A DNA stretch of 64,000 nucleotides, from the NCBI RefSeq assembly GCF_000426865.1, contig NZ_AUGE01000001.1, positions 434,001-498,000 of the forward strand, given 5' to 3'. Within the stretch, counting starts at the first letter, position 1, and each line of letters begins with the position of its first letter. A program made the translations under genes and the position numbers. Below the pieces are notes generated by a model. The model was not told the DNA's origin, did no database searches, and worked only from the letters and a program-made list of their open reading frames with translations. This document shows positions 27,850 to 36,340 of the stretch, one piece after another. Source of the DNA: Citrifermentans bremense R1. GTDB taxonomy: Bacteria > Desulfobacterota > Desulfuromonadia > Geobacterales > Geobacteraceae.

Positions 27850-27950
27850 GGGTTTAATCTCAGAAGAAGCGCATGGACCAAGTGGGGCGTCTTCTGGATC
27901 AGGATGTCGTCCACCATAGTTCGCGTCGGCGCACCACAGTCTCAGGGCGG
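27850..27950 (-). pseudogene. remnant of the 3' end of an M29 aminopeptidase gene
   Basis: On the minus strand the region can be read as VDDILIQKTPHLVHALLLRLNP, matching FDDILIQKDGLFVHEPLLGLNP, the last residues of the intact aminopeptidase at 29760-30857. A 21-base stretch (27891-27911) is identical to 29805-29825. The following 41 bases align without gaps though diverged. Upstream (27912-27950) similarity continues with small indels and then fades. It has no start or stop of its own and abuts the tsaC ATG. Confidence 0.7.
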
Positions 27951-28123
27951 TGTTATATATAATATATAAACGTGGCCCCGTCCACCATTGATCTTAGCTG
28001 TTCGGCCTCGTTGCCGCTACATCCTTTCCTCGGACTCCCCTGATCCAGCCATGCCGCGCTGTCTGCAAGAACAGGCAAGAAGCTGTTCCTTCCCGCCTGC
28101 CGCGAAGAAGCCGCGCGAACTTC

Positions 28124-28555
28124 CTACAGATGGTAATCCCCTGCCGCTTCAGGCTGATAGAGAATCTTCTTCACCTTCAGATTCTTCATCCCTCCAGGTA
28201 CGGGCCAGGTGATGCTGTCTCCGGTTCTAAAGCCGATCATCGCGGTACCGACCGGTGCCAGAATCGAGATCTTGCCGCTGGCCAGATCCGCCTCGTTGGG
28301 GAAGACGAGCGTGTAAACCAACTCTTCCTTGGAATCGAGATCCTGCAGGCAAACCTTCGAATTCATGGTGATCACGTCGGGAGGGATGCCCGCCGGATCA
28401 ACCACTTCAGCCCGGACCAGTTCCTCCGCCAGTTCTTGCAGGTTCTTGCTGTCCCGCGTCTGGGTGGAGCGCGCCTTGTCGATCAAAGCCTCCAGACGCT
28501 CCATGTCGAAGTCGGTTACGACTACGTGCCGTTGCGCCTTCTGGGTATTTTTCAT
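28124..28555 (-). CDS. rnk: Rnk/GreA-type RNA polymerase secondary-channel factor
   Basis: A 143-residue protein like Rnk, the regulator of nucleoside diphosphate kinase, related to the GreA/GreB C-terminal domain. Features: VVVTDFDMERLEALIDKA, an N-terminal short coiled coil (DSKNLQELAEELVRAEVV), and the GreA-type C-terminal domain (VITMNSKVCLQDL, YTLVFPNEADLASGKISILAPVGTAMIGFRTGDSITWPVPGG). Length and layout fit Rnk rather than GreA, whose coiled coil is longer. ATG at 28555 is preceded by GAGGAGGTTTCACC. It follows the MreB-like gene by about 47 bases and could share its transcript. Confidence 0.85.
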   Translation of the reverse strand: MKNTQKAQRHVVVTDFDMERLEALIDKARSTQTRDSKNLQELAEELVRAEVVDPAGIPPDVITMNSKVCLQDLDSKEELVYTLVFPNEADLASGKISILAPVGTAMIGFRTGDSITWPVPGGMKNLKVKKILYQPEAAGDYHL

Positions 28556-28602
28556 GGTGAAACCTCCTCGATGTAGTATTGCCGCCGTCAAGCAGCGGGG
28601 AA

Positions 28603-29460
28603 TCAGTGCCAACGGTTCAGCATCAGCATGACCGGCAGTATCGCTCGCGCCCCCTCGACCACGGAGTGGCGCGGGTTGTCGGCAACGCAGATGCTGATGC
28701 CGATCCGCTCTTCAAGATAGCGTCGCACCCCGGGGATGAGAGCGCCGCCGCCGGTCAGGCAGATCCCGCTGTCGATGACGTCGCATCCCATTTCCGCAGG
28801 GAGATCCCGCACGAACAAGGAGAGCTTTGCGGCGATCTCTTCCAGCACCAGTTCGATCGATGCCGCGACCGCGACGCTCCCTGCGTCTTCCGGAGATCGG
28901 GCAAGGCCAAAGCGGCGCATCAGGTCGTCGGCGAGGTCGTCGCCGTACTCGCCGCCGATGTTCTTCACGATGGCCGAGCGCATCCGGGCGCACCCGATCC
29001 TGACCGCGCAGCAAGCGCGGATTTCGCTGGAGCTGATGATCGCGCAGTCGGTGACGCCTTCGCCTATATCCACCACCATCCTGGCGTAGGGCGAGGAAAC
29101 GTCGATACCTGCGCCGATCGCGGCAGCAAGCGGTTCGGGGATCACAGCGGCCGATGCTGCCCCGGATCTCATGATGGAGTCGACCAGCAGCTGCCGTTCT
29201 TCATAACGCGCGTCGCTGGGAGCGCAGGCCAGGACGCAGGGCTTGACGATGCCGCAGACCCGGGCGCGATCCAGCAGCGGCTTCAGGATATGCCATGCCG
29301 TCTCCCCGTCTACCACCACCCCACCGCTAAGAGCCCTTTTCCTGCCGATCATCGACGGTTGTTCCATCAACCGGCTCCCTGCAGCTATGCGCGTAGTTGC
29401 GGTTCCGACATCCAAGGCGACGTGCGGCCTCCAGTTGGTAGGCTTTAACAAGGGAATCAT
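28603..29460 (-). CDS. reduced MreB-like actin-fold protein
   Basis: A 285-residue member of the MreB/actin ATPase superfamily, short against the usual ~345. Phosphate-1 loop VALDVGTATTRIAAG (about 14-28), phosphate-2 loop MVVDIGEGVTDCAII, and adenosine loop ICLTGGGALIPGVRRYLEE are present, so nucleotide binding is likely. The region after phosphate-1 (subdomain IB) is about 50 residues shorter than in MreB. No mreC, mreD or rod genes are adjacent; rnk follows. The ATG at 29460 has GGAGC upstream. A terminator-like hairpin and a small leader frame precede it. Function may differ from cell-shape control. Confidence 0.8.
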   Translation of the reverse strand: MIPLLKPTNWRPHVALDVGTATTRIAAGSRLMEQPSMIGRKRALSGGVVVDGETAWHILKPLLDRARVCGIVKPCVLACAPSDARYEERQLLVDSIMRSGAASAAVIPEPLAAAIGAGIDVSSPYARMVVDIGEGVTDCAIISSSEIRACCAVRIGCARMRSAIVKNIGGEYGDDLADDLMRRFGLARSPEDAGSVAVAASIELVLEEIAAKLSLFVRDLPAEMGCDVIDSGICLTGGGALIPGVRRYLEERIGISICVADNPRHSVVEGARAILPVMLMLNRWH

Positions 29461-29473
29461 GACAAAGCTCCAT

Positions 29474-29511
29474 AAAAAAAGCCCCCCACTGACTGTGTCG
29501 GTGGGGGGCTT
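29474..29511 (-). terminator. attenuator-type terminator before the MreB-like gene
   Basis: On the minus strand AAAGCCCCCCAC pairs with GTGGGGGGCTTT around a CGACACAGTCA loop, followed by a run of T (29480-29474). It lies between a leader frame and the start of the next gene, not after a gene, so it fits a conditional terminator. The loop and 5' arm also pair with 29548-29557 (see findings). Confidence 0.7.
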
Positions 29512-29533
29512 TGGGAAAACATGCTGTTTAAGC

Positions 29534-29638
29534 CTATACGATCCCCTCCGACACAGTGACAGACTGCGCGTCACGACGTACCGGAACGATTTCCAGAAGA
29601 GAGAGGATCTGCTTGAACTGTGCATGAATGGGTGCCAT
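29534..29638 (-). CDS. 34-residue leader peptide candidate
   Basis: ATG at 29638 with GGAGAAACAG just upstream, TAG at 29534. The peptide starts MAPIHAQFKQILSLLEIVPV and ends SVTVSEGIV. No hydrophobic segment or codon run points to a particular amino acid. Its last codons contain the sequence that can pair with the terminator 5' arm. It may instead be a small functional protein terminated by that hairpin. Confidence 0.5.
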   Translation of the reverse strand: MAPIHAQFKQILSLLEIVPVRRDAQSVTVSEGIV

Positions 29639-29759
29639 CTGTTTCTCCGTCGTTTTTTAACAGCCTTGAATCTATCAGAATAAGCGAATTGAGTCAATCC
29701 GCTGCACCTCTGTCTGCCGCGTGAGCGGCCGTTACTAAAAGAGCGTGCCTACTGCCAGC

Positions 29760-30857
29760 CTACGGGTTAAGACCGAGCAGGGGCTCGTGGACGAAGAGCC
29801 CGTCCTTCTGGATCAGGATGTCGTCGAACCACAGCTCGCCGTCGCCGGCCAGTATCTTCACCATGTCCCAGTGCACTGCGGATCGGTTGCCGTTGTCGCA
29901 TTCGTCGTAGGCCTGCCCGGGCGTGAAGTGGATGGAGCCGAAGATCTTCTCGTCGAAAAGGATGTTGCGCATCGGCACCGTGATCTTCGGGTTGACGCCG
30001 ATGGCGAATTCGCCGACGTAACGCGCCCCATCGTCGGTGTCGAGGATCCGGTTCAGCTCCTCGTCCATTCCCGGCGAGTTGGCGCGGACGATGCGGCCGT
30101 TCTCGAACTCGAGGCGGATGTTGTTGAACTCCTTCCCCTGGTACACGGTGGGGCAGTTGTAGGTGATGTACCCCTGCACCGAATCGCGCACCGGCGCGGT
30201 GAAAACCTCGCCGTCCGGGATGTTGAGGCGCCCGTCGCACTTGATGCCGGGAAGCCCCTTGATGCTGAAGGAGAGATCGGTGTCCGAGGCCTTGATGCGC
30301 ACCCGGTCCGCCGCGTCCACGCATGCTTTCAGCGCATCCTGCTTCCTCGACTCCTCCTCCCAATCCATACAGCAGGCCGCGAAGAGGTAATCCTCGTACT
30401 CGTCAAGGCTCATGCGCGCTTCCTGGGCTGCCGACTGGGTCGGATAGCGGGTGATCACCCAGCGGGTGTGCTTCACGCGCTGGTCGATGATGGGGCGCAC
30501 CACCTTGGACCAGGCGATCATGCTGGCCTGCTTCGCCTTGGCCATCACCATGGAGTTGTCCGACGCGGTGAGCCCGATGTAGACGTTCGCCTGCTTCATG
30601 AAGTCCAGCTTGTGCTGGGGGAAGTAGGAGAGCTGCTCGGCGCTGGCCAGGTTGTAGAAGTAGCGGTTGATGTCGGGGATGGTGAACTCGTACTCGACGT
30701 ACTTGGCGCCCCGCTCCAGGCAGAGCGCGTAGAGCTCCTTGACCAAAGGCGCGCCTTCGGTGCCGGCGCAGGAGATGAGCACCACGTCGTCTTTCTGTAC
30801 GCGTGCCGAGTAATCGACCAGGACTTCAGCGAATTGTCTTAAGCGAGGATCTTTCAT
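29760..30857 (-). CDS. M29-family aminopeptidase
   Basis: A 365-residue metallo-aminopeptidase of the thermophilic (AmpS/ApII) type, releasing N-terminal amino acids in the cytoplasm. Family features: the N-terminal CAGTEGAPLVKELYALCLERGAKYVEYEF, and the C-terminal metal ligands and catalytic region (YVGEFAIGVNP, NILFDEKIFGSIHFTPGQAYDE, NRSAVHWDMV, GELWFDDILIQKDGLFV). ATG at 30857 is preceded by GGGGGCAGGCACATGA-like sequence with modest Shine-Dalgarno. Its 3' end has a decayed partial copy at 27850-27950. Confidence 0.92.
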   Translation of the reverse strand: MKDPRLRQFAEVLVDYSARVQKDDVVLISCAGTEGAPLVKELYALCLERGAKYVEYEFTIPDINRYFYNLASAEQLSYFPQHKLDFMKQANVYIGLTASDNSMVMAKAKQASMIAWSKVVRPIIDQRVKHTRWVITRYPTQSAAQEARMSLDEYEDYLFAACCMDWEEESRKQDALKACVDAADRVRIKASDTDLSFSIKGLPGIKCDGRLNIPDGEVFTAPVRDSVQGYITYNCPTVYQGKEFNNIRLEFENGRIVRANSPGMDEELNRILDTDDGARYVGEFAIGVNPKITVPMRNILFDEKIFGSIHFTPGQAYDECDNGNRSAVHWDMVKILAGDGELWFDDILIQKDGLFVHEPLLGLNP

Positions 30858-30970
30858 GTGCCTGCCCCCGATGGTTGTTCAAGAATGGGTGACGCGGCTG
30901 CCCGGCAAGACCGCCGGCAGGATGTGGTTGTAGGAAGAAGGGATTATTGAGAGAGCAATATGAGACACAG

Positions 30971-31024
30971 AGTCTTAGTCTTAGTCTTAGTCTTAGTCTT
31001 AGTCTTAGTCTCAATCTTAATCTC
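30971..31024. repeat. hexanucleotide tandem repeat
   Basis: Six perfect copies of AGTCTT (30971-31006) followed by three degenerate ones (AGTCTC, AATCTT, AATCTC) between dut and the aminopeptidase gene. The array lies just after the dut stop and upstream of the aminopeptidase on the minus strand. Confidence 0.95.
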
Positions 31025-31039
31025 TATCTGCTTTTTTCT

Positions 31040-31480
31040 CTATCTCCCCGTGTGCCCGAAGCCGCCGGCGCCGCGCGCGGTGTCGCCCAGTTCCTCGACC
31101 TCGACGAACTCGGCGCGCTCGCAGCGGGCAAAGACCATCTGGGCGATGCGCTCGCCGTCGCTCACCGTGAACGGCTCGCTCCCCAGGTTGATCAGGATCA
31201 CCCCGATCTCGCCGCGGTAGTCGGCGTCGATGGTTCCCGGCGAATTGACGAGCGCGATGCCGTGGCGTAAAGCGAGCCCGCTTCTGGGCCTCACCTGCGC
31301 CTCGAACCCCGGCGGGAGTTCTATGGCAAGCCCGGTGGGTACCAGTGCCCTCTCGCCCGGCGCCAGCACGAAATCGGCGGAAAGCGACGCGCAGAGGTCG
31401 ACGCCGGCAGCGTGCTCGGTCATGTAGACCGGCAGCGGAGTCGCTCTCAGCCTCTTTATTCGGACAGGGAGGTTCCCCAT
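31040..31480 (-). CDS. dut: deoxyuridine 5'-triphosphate nucleotidohydrolase
   Basis: Hydrolyses dUTP to dUMP, keeping uracil out of DNA and feeding thymidylate synthesis. The 146-residue protein contains all five trimeric dUTPase motifs: AAGVDLCAS (1), [12 protein letters not shown] (2), [20 protein letters not shown] (3), [11 protein letters not shown] (4) and the C-terminal [11 protein letters not shown] (5). The ATG at 31480 lies 1 base from the stop of the M16 peptidase gene, so the two are likely coupled. Confidence 0.97.
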   Translation of the reverse strand: MGNLPVRIKRLRATPLPVYMTEHAAGVDLCASLSADFVLAPGERALVPTGLAIELPPGFEAQVRPRSGLALRHGIALVNSPGTIDADYRGEIGVILINLGSEPFTVSDGERIAQMVFARCERAEFVEVEELGDTARGAGGFGHTGR

Positions 31481-31481
31481 A

Positions 31482-32738
31482 TCAGACGTTTATGTCCGAA
31501 GCTTTGAAAGAAGGCGTGCCGATCCGACCCAGCATGACCAGGGTCAGCGCGGAATTGTCGAGGATGTCTACGGCGAGGGACTGGATGCTCTCGGCGGTTA
31601 CCCGGTCGAACCCCTCCATGATCTCGGAGAGCGGCAGCGGGGTGCCGAAGTAGATCTCGTTCTTGGCAAGGCGCGACATGCGGTTGTCGCTGGATTCCAG
31701 GGAGAGAAGGAGGTTTCCCTTGAGCTGCTCGCGGGCGCCGTCCAGCTGCTCGGCCGGGACCGGTTCTCTTTTGAAGCGCCCGATCTCGCGCAGCATGATC
31801 TCGAGGAGTTCAGCCTGGTTTTCGGGGCTCGCGCCGGCGTAGACCACCAGCGAACCGGCGTCGGCGTGGGAGGCGATGTAGGAATAGACGGAGTAGGCAA
31901 GGCCGCTTTTCTCGCGCACTTCCTGGAAGAGCCGGGAACTCATCGAGCCCCCCAGGATGGCGTTCATGATGAAGGCGTCGTAGCGCTGAGGGTGGCTTTG
32001 CTGCACCCCTTTGAGGCCGAGGCAGACGTGGATCTGCTCCAGGTCCTTCTCGACCAGCTCGATCCTCCGCTCGTATACCGGAGGCGCCGACTCGGTCCTG
32101 CCGTTGCCGGAGGGGACGCAGTGGAGGTACTCCTCCAGGAGAGCGGTCAGCTTATCGTGGGTAAGGTTGCCGGCGGCGGTCACGATGACGTCGTCGGAGC
32201 GGTACATCTGCTCTTTGTAGGCGATGATCGAGTCGCGGGAGAGGCCGGTGACGCTTTCGGCGTCGCCCAGGATGGACATCCCCAAGGGGTGCCCCTTCCA
32301 GAAATGCTGGTGAAACAGGTCGTGGATCAGGTCGTCGGGTGTGTCTTCCATCATGTTGATCTCTTGGAGCACCACGCGGCGCTCCTTTTCGATCTCTTCG
32401 GGGTCGAAGGTGGAATGGAGGAAGATGTCGGTGAGAAGGTCGACGGCCTTGGGGAGGAACTTGTCGAGGACCTTGGCGTAGTAGCAGACATACTCGCGGC
32501 TGGTGAAGGCGTTCAAGACGCCCCCCACCGAGTCGATCTCGCGGGCTATGTCGAGGGAGGAGCGCCGTTCGGTCCCCTTGAAGAGAAGGTGCTCGATGAA
32601 ATGGGCGACGCCGTTGGACTCCCGCCGTTCATGGCGGGAGCCGTTGGCGACCCAGATACCGATCGATACCGAGCTGGCATACGGGATACGCTCGGTGATG
32701 ACGCGTATCCCGTTATTTAGAATGGTCTTTTTAATCAT
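31482..32738 (-). CDS. M16-family zinc peptidase (pitrilysin/processing peptidase-like)
   Basis: A 418-residue metallopeptidase. The inverted zinc motif [10 protein letters not shown] (HxxEH, about residues 46-50) is followed by the distal glutamate region ([15 protein letters not shown]). The C-terminal half carries the R/Y-type substrate loop ([25 protein letters not shown]). This is the single-chain bacterial form encoded downstream of pnp in many deltaproteobacteria and firmicutes. ATG at 32738; about 50 bases downstream of pnp on the same strand. Confidence 0.94.
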   Translation of the reverse strand: MIKKTILNNGIRVITERIPYASSVSIGIWVANGSRHERRESNGVAHFIEHLLFKGTERRSSLDIAREIDSVGGVLNAFTSREYVCYYAKVLDKFLPKAVDLLTDIFLHSTFDPEEIEKERRVVLQEINMMEDTPDDLIHDLFHQHFWKGHPLGMSILGDAESVTGLSRDSIIAYKEQMYRSDDVIVTAAGNLTHDKLTALLEEYLHCVPSGNGRTESAPPVYERRIELVEKDLEQIHVCLGLKGVQQSHPQRYDAFIMNAILGGSMSSRLFQEVREKSGLAYSVYSYIASHADAGSLVVYAGASPENQAELLEIMLREIGRFKREPVPAEQLDGAREQLKGNLLLSLESSDNRMSRLAKNEIYFGTPLPLSEIMEGFDRVTAESIQSLAVDILDNSALTLVMLGRIGTPSFKASDINV

Positions 32739-32791
32739 GGCTAGAACTATACCCGGATTGCCATAAATTGCCAGCTTTCAAATGAGAAGGA

Positions 32792-34882
32792 TTATTCGGT
32801 GAAAGTCAGTCCCAGAGCCTCTTTACGGGAGAGCTTGATCTTGCCCTGCTTGTCGATGCCGATGCACTTGACCAGGACCTTGTCGCCCTCTTTGAGGATG
32901 TCGCTCACGTTCTTGACGCGCTCGGTGTCGAGCTCGGAGACGTGGACCAGGCCGTCGGTTCCCGGGAAGATCTCCACGAAGGCGCCGAATTCCATGATCT
33001 TTTTGACGGTGCCCATATAGAGCTTCCCTTCCTCGGCCTCGGCGGTGAGGTTCCTGATCATCTTGATGGCGAGGTCGCAGGCTTCCTTGTTGGTGGAAGC
33101 GATGTTGATCTTGCCGGTGTCGTCGATGTCGATGGAGACGCCGGTCGCTTCGGTGACGCTCCTGATGTTCTTGCCGCCGCTTCCGATGACGTCGCGGATC
33201 TTGTCGACTTTGACCCAGATGGTGGTGATGCGGGGCGCGAAGGCGGAGAGGTCGCCGCGCGATGCCGCGATGGTCTTGGCCATCTCGCCCAGGATGTGGA
33301 TCCTGCCTGCCTTGGCCTGAGCCAGCGCCGCGCTCATGATCTCGCGGGTGACGCCGCAGATCTTGATGTCCATCTGCAGCGCGGTGACGCCTTCGGCGGT
33401 ACCGGCCACCTTGAAGTCCATGTCGCCCAGGTGGTCTTCGTCGCCGAGGATGTCGGAGAGGATGGCAAAATCGTCGCCTTCCTTGATGAGGCCCATAGCG
33501 ATGCCGGCAACCGGCGCCTTGATCGGGATGCCTGCGTCCATCATGGACAGCGAGCCGCCGCAGACAGTCGCCATCGAGGAGGAGCCGTTGCTCTCGGTGA
33601 TGTCGGAAACGATCCTGATGGTGTAGGGGAAGTCGTCATGCTTCGGGAGCACCTGCTGCAGGGCGCGCTCGGCGAGCATGCCGTGGCCGATCTCGCGGCG
33701 CCCCGGAGCGAGGCGGAAGCTGGTCTCGCCGACGGAGTACGGAGGGAAGTTGTAGTGCAGCATGAACTTCTTGCGGGAGTCGCCGTAGAGCGAGTCGATG
33801 CGCTGCTCGTCGACCGAGGTGCCGAGGGTCGCCGCCACGATGGACTGGGTCTCGCCGCGGGTGAAAAGGGCGGAGCCGTGCGCGCGCGGCAACAGGCCAA
33901 CCTCGGTGGAGATGTTGCGGATGGTCTTGGTGTCGCGGCCGTCGATCCTCTGGCCGTCCTTGATGATGTGCTCACGCACGAGGTCGTACTCGAGGTCTTC
34001 GATGAACCCTTTGATTTCTTTCTCGGCCCCCTCGAACTCAGCGGCAAGAGCCGCCACGGTCTCGTCGGCGATGGCGTCGATGGCAACATGGCGCTCCACC
34101 TTGGTCTTGATGCGGACCGCCTGTTTCATCCCTTCTTTGGCGAGAGCGTCAACGCGGGCCTTCAGCTCCTGGTTCACCACCGGAGCCGGGATTTCGCGTT
34201 TCGGGGTGCCGACTTTCTTGGCGAGCTCGAGCTGGGCGGCGAGGACCGGCTGCACCGCTTTGTGGCCGAAGAAAATGGCTTCCAGCAGGTCGTCCTCGGA
34301 AACCTCGGAGGCGGAACCTTCCACCATCAGGATTGCGTCCTGGCTGGCGGCGATCACGATCTCGAGGTCGCTCTTTTCTTCCTGCTCCGCGGTCGGGTTG
34401 GCGATGAACTGGCCGTCCACGCGGCCGACCTTGACGCCGGCGATGGGGCCGGCGAAGGGTACGTCGGAGACCATCAGGGCCGCGGAGGCGCCGATCATGG
34501 AGAGGATGCCGGGGTCGTTGTCCTTGTCGGCCGAAACCACGGTCGCCATGATCTGGGTGTCGTTAAGGAAGTTCTCCGGGAACAGCGGACGGATCGGGCG
34601 GTCGATGAGACGGCAGGTCAGGGTCTCGTTGTCGGAGGGACGCCCCTCGCGCTTGAAGAAGGACCCGGGGATGCGGCCGCCCGCGTACGCCTTCTCCTGG
34701 TAGTTGACGGTGAGCGGGAAGAAGCCCTGCCCTTCCTTGGCGCTCTTCATGGCGACGGCGGTGACAAGCACCATGGTGTCGCCGCTTTTGATCATGACTG
34801 CGCCGCTTGCCTGCTTCGCGATCTTTCCCGTTTCGATTGTGATTGTCTTGCCACAGCATTCTGCCTGTACGGTGTGTACCAT
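32792..34882 (-). CDS. pnp: polyribonucleotide nucleotidyltransferase
   Basis: Phosphorolytic 3'-5' exoribonuclease of mRNA turnover. The 696-residue protein shows two RNase PH domains (first [24 protein letters not shown]; second with [23 protein letters not shown] and [21 protein letters not shown]), the linking helical domain, a KH domain ([12 protein letters not shown]) and a C-terminal S1 domain ([28 protein letters not shown]). ATG at 34882 has AGGCCGAAGA upstream. It lies downstream of rpsO, the classic conserved pair. Confidence 0.98.
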   Translation of the reverse strand: MVHTVQAECCGKTITIETGKIAKQASGAVMIKSGDTMVLVTAVAMKSAKEGQGFFPLTVNYQEKAYAGGRIPGSFFKREGRPSDNETLTCRLIDRPIRPLFPENFLNDTQIMATVVSADKDNDPGILSMIGASAALMVSDVPFAGPIAGVKVGRVDGQFIANPTAEQEEKSDLEIVIAASQDAILMVEGSASEVSEDDLLEAIFFGHKAVQPVLAAQLELAKKVGTPKREIPAPVVNQELKARVDALAKEGMKQAVRIKTKVERHVAIDAIADETVAALAAEFEGAEKEIKGFIEDLEYDLVREHIIKDGQRIDGRDTKTIRNISTEVGLLPRAHGSALFTRGETQSIVAATLGTSVDEQRIDSLYGDSRKKFMLHYNFPPYSVGETSFRLAPGRREIGHGMLAERALQQVLPKHDDFPYTIRIVSDITESNGSSSMATVCGGSLSMMDAGIPIKAPVAGIAMGLIKEGDDFAILSDILGDEDHLGDMDFKVAGTAEGVTALQMDIKICGVTREIMSAALAQAKAGRIHILGEMAKTIAASRGDLSAFAPRITTIWVKVDKIRDVIGSGGKNIRSVTEATGVSIDIDDTGKINIASTNKEACDLAIKMIRNLTAEAEEGKLYMGTVKKIMEFGAFVEIFPGTDGLVHVSELDTERVKNVSDILKEGDKVLVKCIGIDKQGKIKLSRKEALGLTFTE

Positions 34883-35025
34883 TCTTCGGCCTCCGATTTA
34901 AACTTTTTTACGGTTGGTGTTGGGGCCGCCGATAAAAGCGTCCTGCGAGCCGGGCAAGCCCACAAGGCGGTTTTATCCACGCCCCCAACAAGAAAAAGGG
35001 CACAAGGCCCTTAAGTGACTAATGT

Positions 35026-35062
35026 GAAAGGCAACATACCCGCAAAGGTATGTTGCCTTTTC
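35026..35062 (-). terminator. stem-loop between rpsO and pnp
   Basis: AAAGGCAACATACC pairs with GGTATGTTGCCTTT around a short loop, immediately after the rpsO stop. It ends in only three T on the minus strand, so it may be a partial terminator or, as in E. coli rpsO-pnp, an RNase III processing site. Confidence 0.7.
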
Positions 35063-35068
35063 CTTACT

Positions 35069-35335
35069 TTACCTTCTGATACCGAGTTTAGCGATGATGG
35101 CCTTGTATCTCTCCACATCTTTCTTTTTCAGGTAGTCGAGAAGACCCCTTCTCTGACCGACTATCTTCAGCAGACCGCGGCGGCTGTGATGGTCCTTTTT
35201 GTGGGTCTTGAAGTGCTCAGTCAGATAGGTGATACGCTCAGAGAGAAGCGCGATCTGCACTTCAGGAGAGCCCGTATCAGAGTCATGCAGCTTGTGAGCA
35301 TTGACGATTTCCTGCTTCTTTTCAGTTACCAGCAT
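35069..35335 (-). CDS. rpsO: 30S ribosomal protein S15
   Basis: Primary rRNA-binding protein of the 30S platform. The 88-residue protein is the family's size, with [53 protein letters not shown], wrapped across the standard helices. The ATG at 35335 is preceded by GAAGGGGG. A promoter with TTTACA and TACAAA boxes lies about 80 bases upstream, and a stem-loop separates it from pnp. Confidence 0.98.
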   Translation of the reverse strand: MLVTEKKQEIVNAHKLHDSDTGSPEVQIALLSERITYLTEHFKTHKKDHHSRRGLLKIVGQRRGLLDYLKKKDVERYKAIIAKLGIRR

Positions 35336-35415
35336 TTAATTTTCCCCCTTCATACTTCCTTGTTATAGATTCTGCCAGCGCCGAGGTAAAGCCGCGGCAG
35401 GTGAAACATCCGAAC

Positions 35416-35444
35416 TTTGTACCATAGAAAGTACTGGCTGTAAA
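35416..35444 (-). promoter_or_regulatory. sigma70-type promoter for rpsO-pnp
   Basis: TTTACA (35444-35439), 17-base spacer, TACAAA (35421-35416) on the minus strand, immediately after the truB stop. The transcript would have an 80-base leader before rpsO, room for S15 autoregulation. Confidence 0.6.
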
Positions 35445-35452
35445 GCATAATA

Positions 35453-36340
35453 CTAGTTGAATACACGAGCCAATCGCAGTCCTTTGAGCATGTCGTACTC
35501 GGCTACTGCAGCAAAGCGCTCCCCCTGATAGAGTCGCACCTGTTCGCCCTGCTGGAACTCTCCAGTCGCCCCGGCGAAATCCGCAGCTGACGGCACCACG
35601 CCGTTTTGCACTTTCCTTCCCCCCGCCTCGGACAGCTCCAGCCTCCGCAGGTGGTCGAGCGCCCGGTCCAGCGGGAGAAGCAGGCCCTCCTGGTTGACCG
35701 CCTCGGCCAGCGCCTCGATGCTGATGGCGTCTTTTTCGCGAAAAAGGCCGCTCCTCGTGCGCCGCAGCTCCAACAGGTGCGCCCCGCAGCCAAGCGCCTC
35801 GCCGATGTCGCAGGCAAGGGTCCTGACATAGGTGCCGCGCGAGCAGGTAACGGTGAAGCATGCCTCGGGAAGCCGGATCCAGTCAAAGCTAAGCGAGTGG
35901 ATTTCCACCTCGCGCGCCTCGCGCTCCACCTCGATTCCCTTACGCGCCAGTTTGTAAAGCGGAACGCCCCCCTGCTTTATGGCGGAGAACATGGGAGGCA
36001 TCTGCTTTTGGAGCCCCAGGAACTGCGGCACCAGCCGCTTCAGGTCGGCTGCTTCCAACTGCGACCAGTCGCGCTCGGAGAGCACCTGGCCGGTCAGGTC
36101 CTGGGTATCGGTGGCGATACCGAGCCTCATTACGGCGCGGTACTCCTTCTCCGACTCGTCCAGGAACTGGATCGCCTTGGTCCCCTCGCCTACGGCAACT
36201 GGCAGGACGCCTGTGGCGAAGGGGTCGAGCGTTCCGGTGTGCCCCACTTTTTTCTGGTTGATGGCGCGACGCACCTTAAACACGATGTCATGGGAGGTGA
36301 CACCGGCCGGCTTGTCTATCACGAAAAAGCCGTTCAGCAT
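35453..36340 (-). CDS. truB: tRNA pseudouridine(55) synthase
   Basis: Forms pseudouridine 55 in the T-loop of tRNAs. The 295-residue protein starts MLNGFFVIDKPAGVTSHDIV and has the catalytic motif GHTGTLDPFATGVLPV (Asp39), the KEYRAVMRLGIATDTQDLTG segment and the C-terminal PUA-like region. ATG at 36340 overlaps the nrnA stop as TGATG, showing translational coupling. Part of the rimP-to-truB operon. Confidence 0.97.
   Translation of the reverse strand: MLNGFFVIDKPAGVTSHDIVFKVRRAINQKKVGHTGTLDPFATGVLPVAVGEGTKAIQFLDESEKEYRAVMRLGIATDTQDLTGQVLSERDWSQLEAADLKRLVPQFLGLQKQMPPMFSAIKQGGVPLYKLARKGIEVEREAREVEIHSLSFDWIRLPEACFTVTCSRGTYVRTLACDIGEALGCGAHLLELRRTRSGLFREKDAISIEALAEAVNQEGLLLPLDRALDHLRRLELSEAGGRKVQNGVVPSAADFAGATGEFQQGEQVRLYQGERFAAVAEYDMLKGLRLARVFN

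Noticed and set aside
32942-35014. A 690-codon open frame on the plus strand.
   Set aside because: Antisense of pnp with no recognisable motifs.
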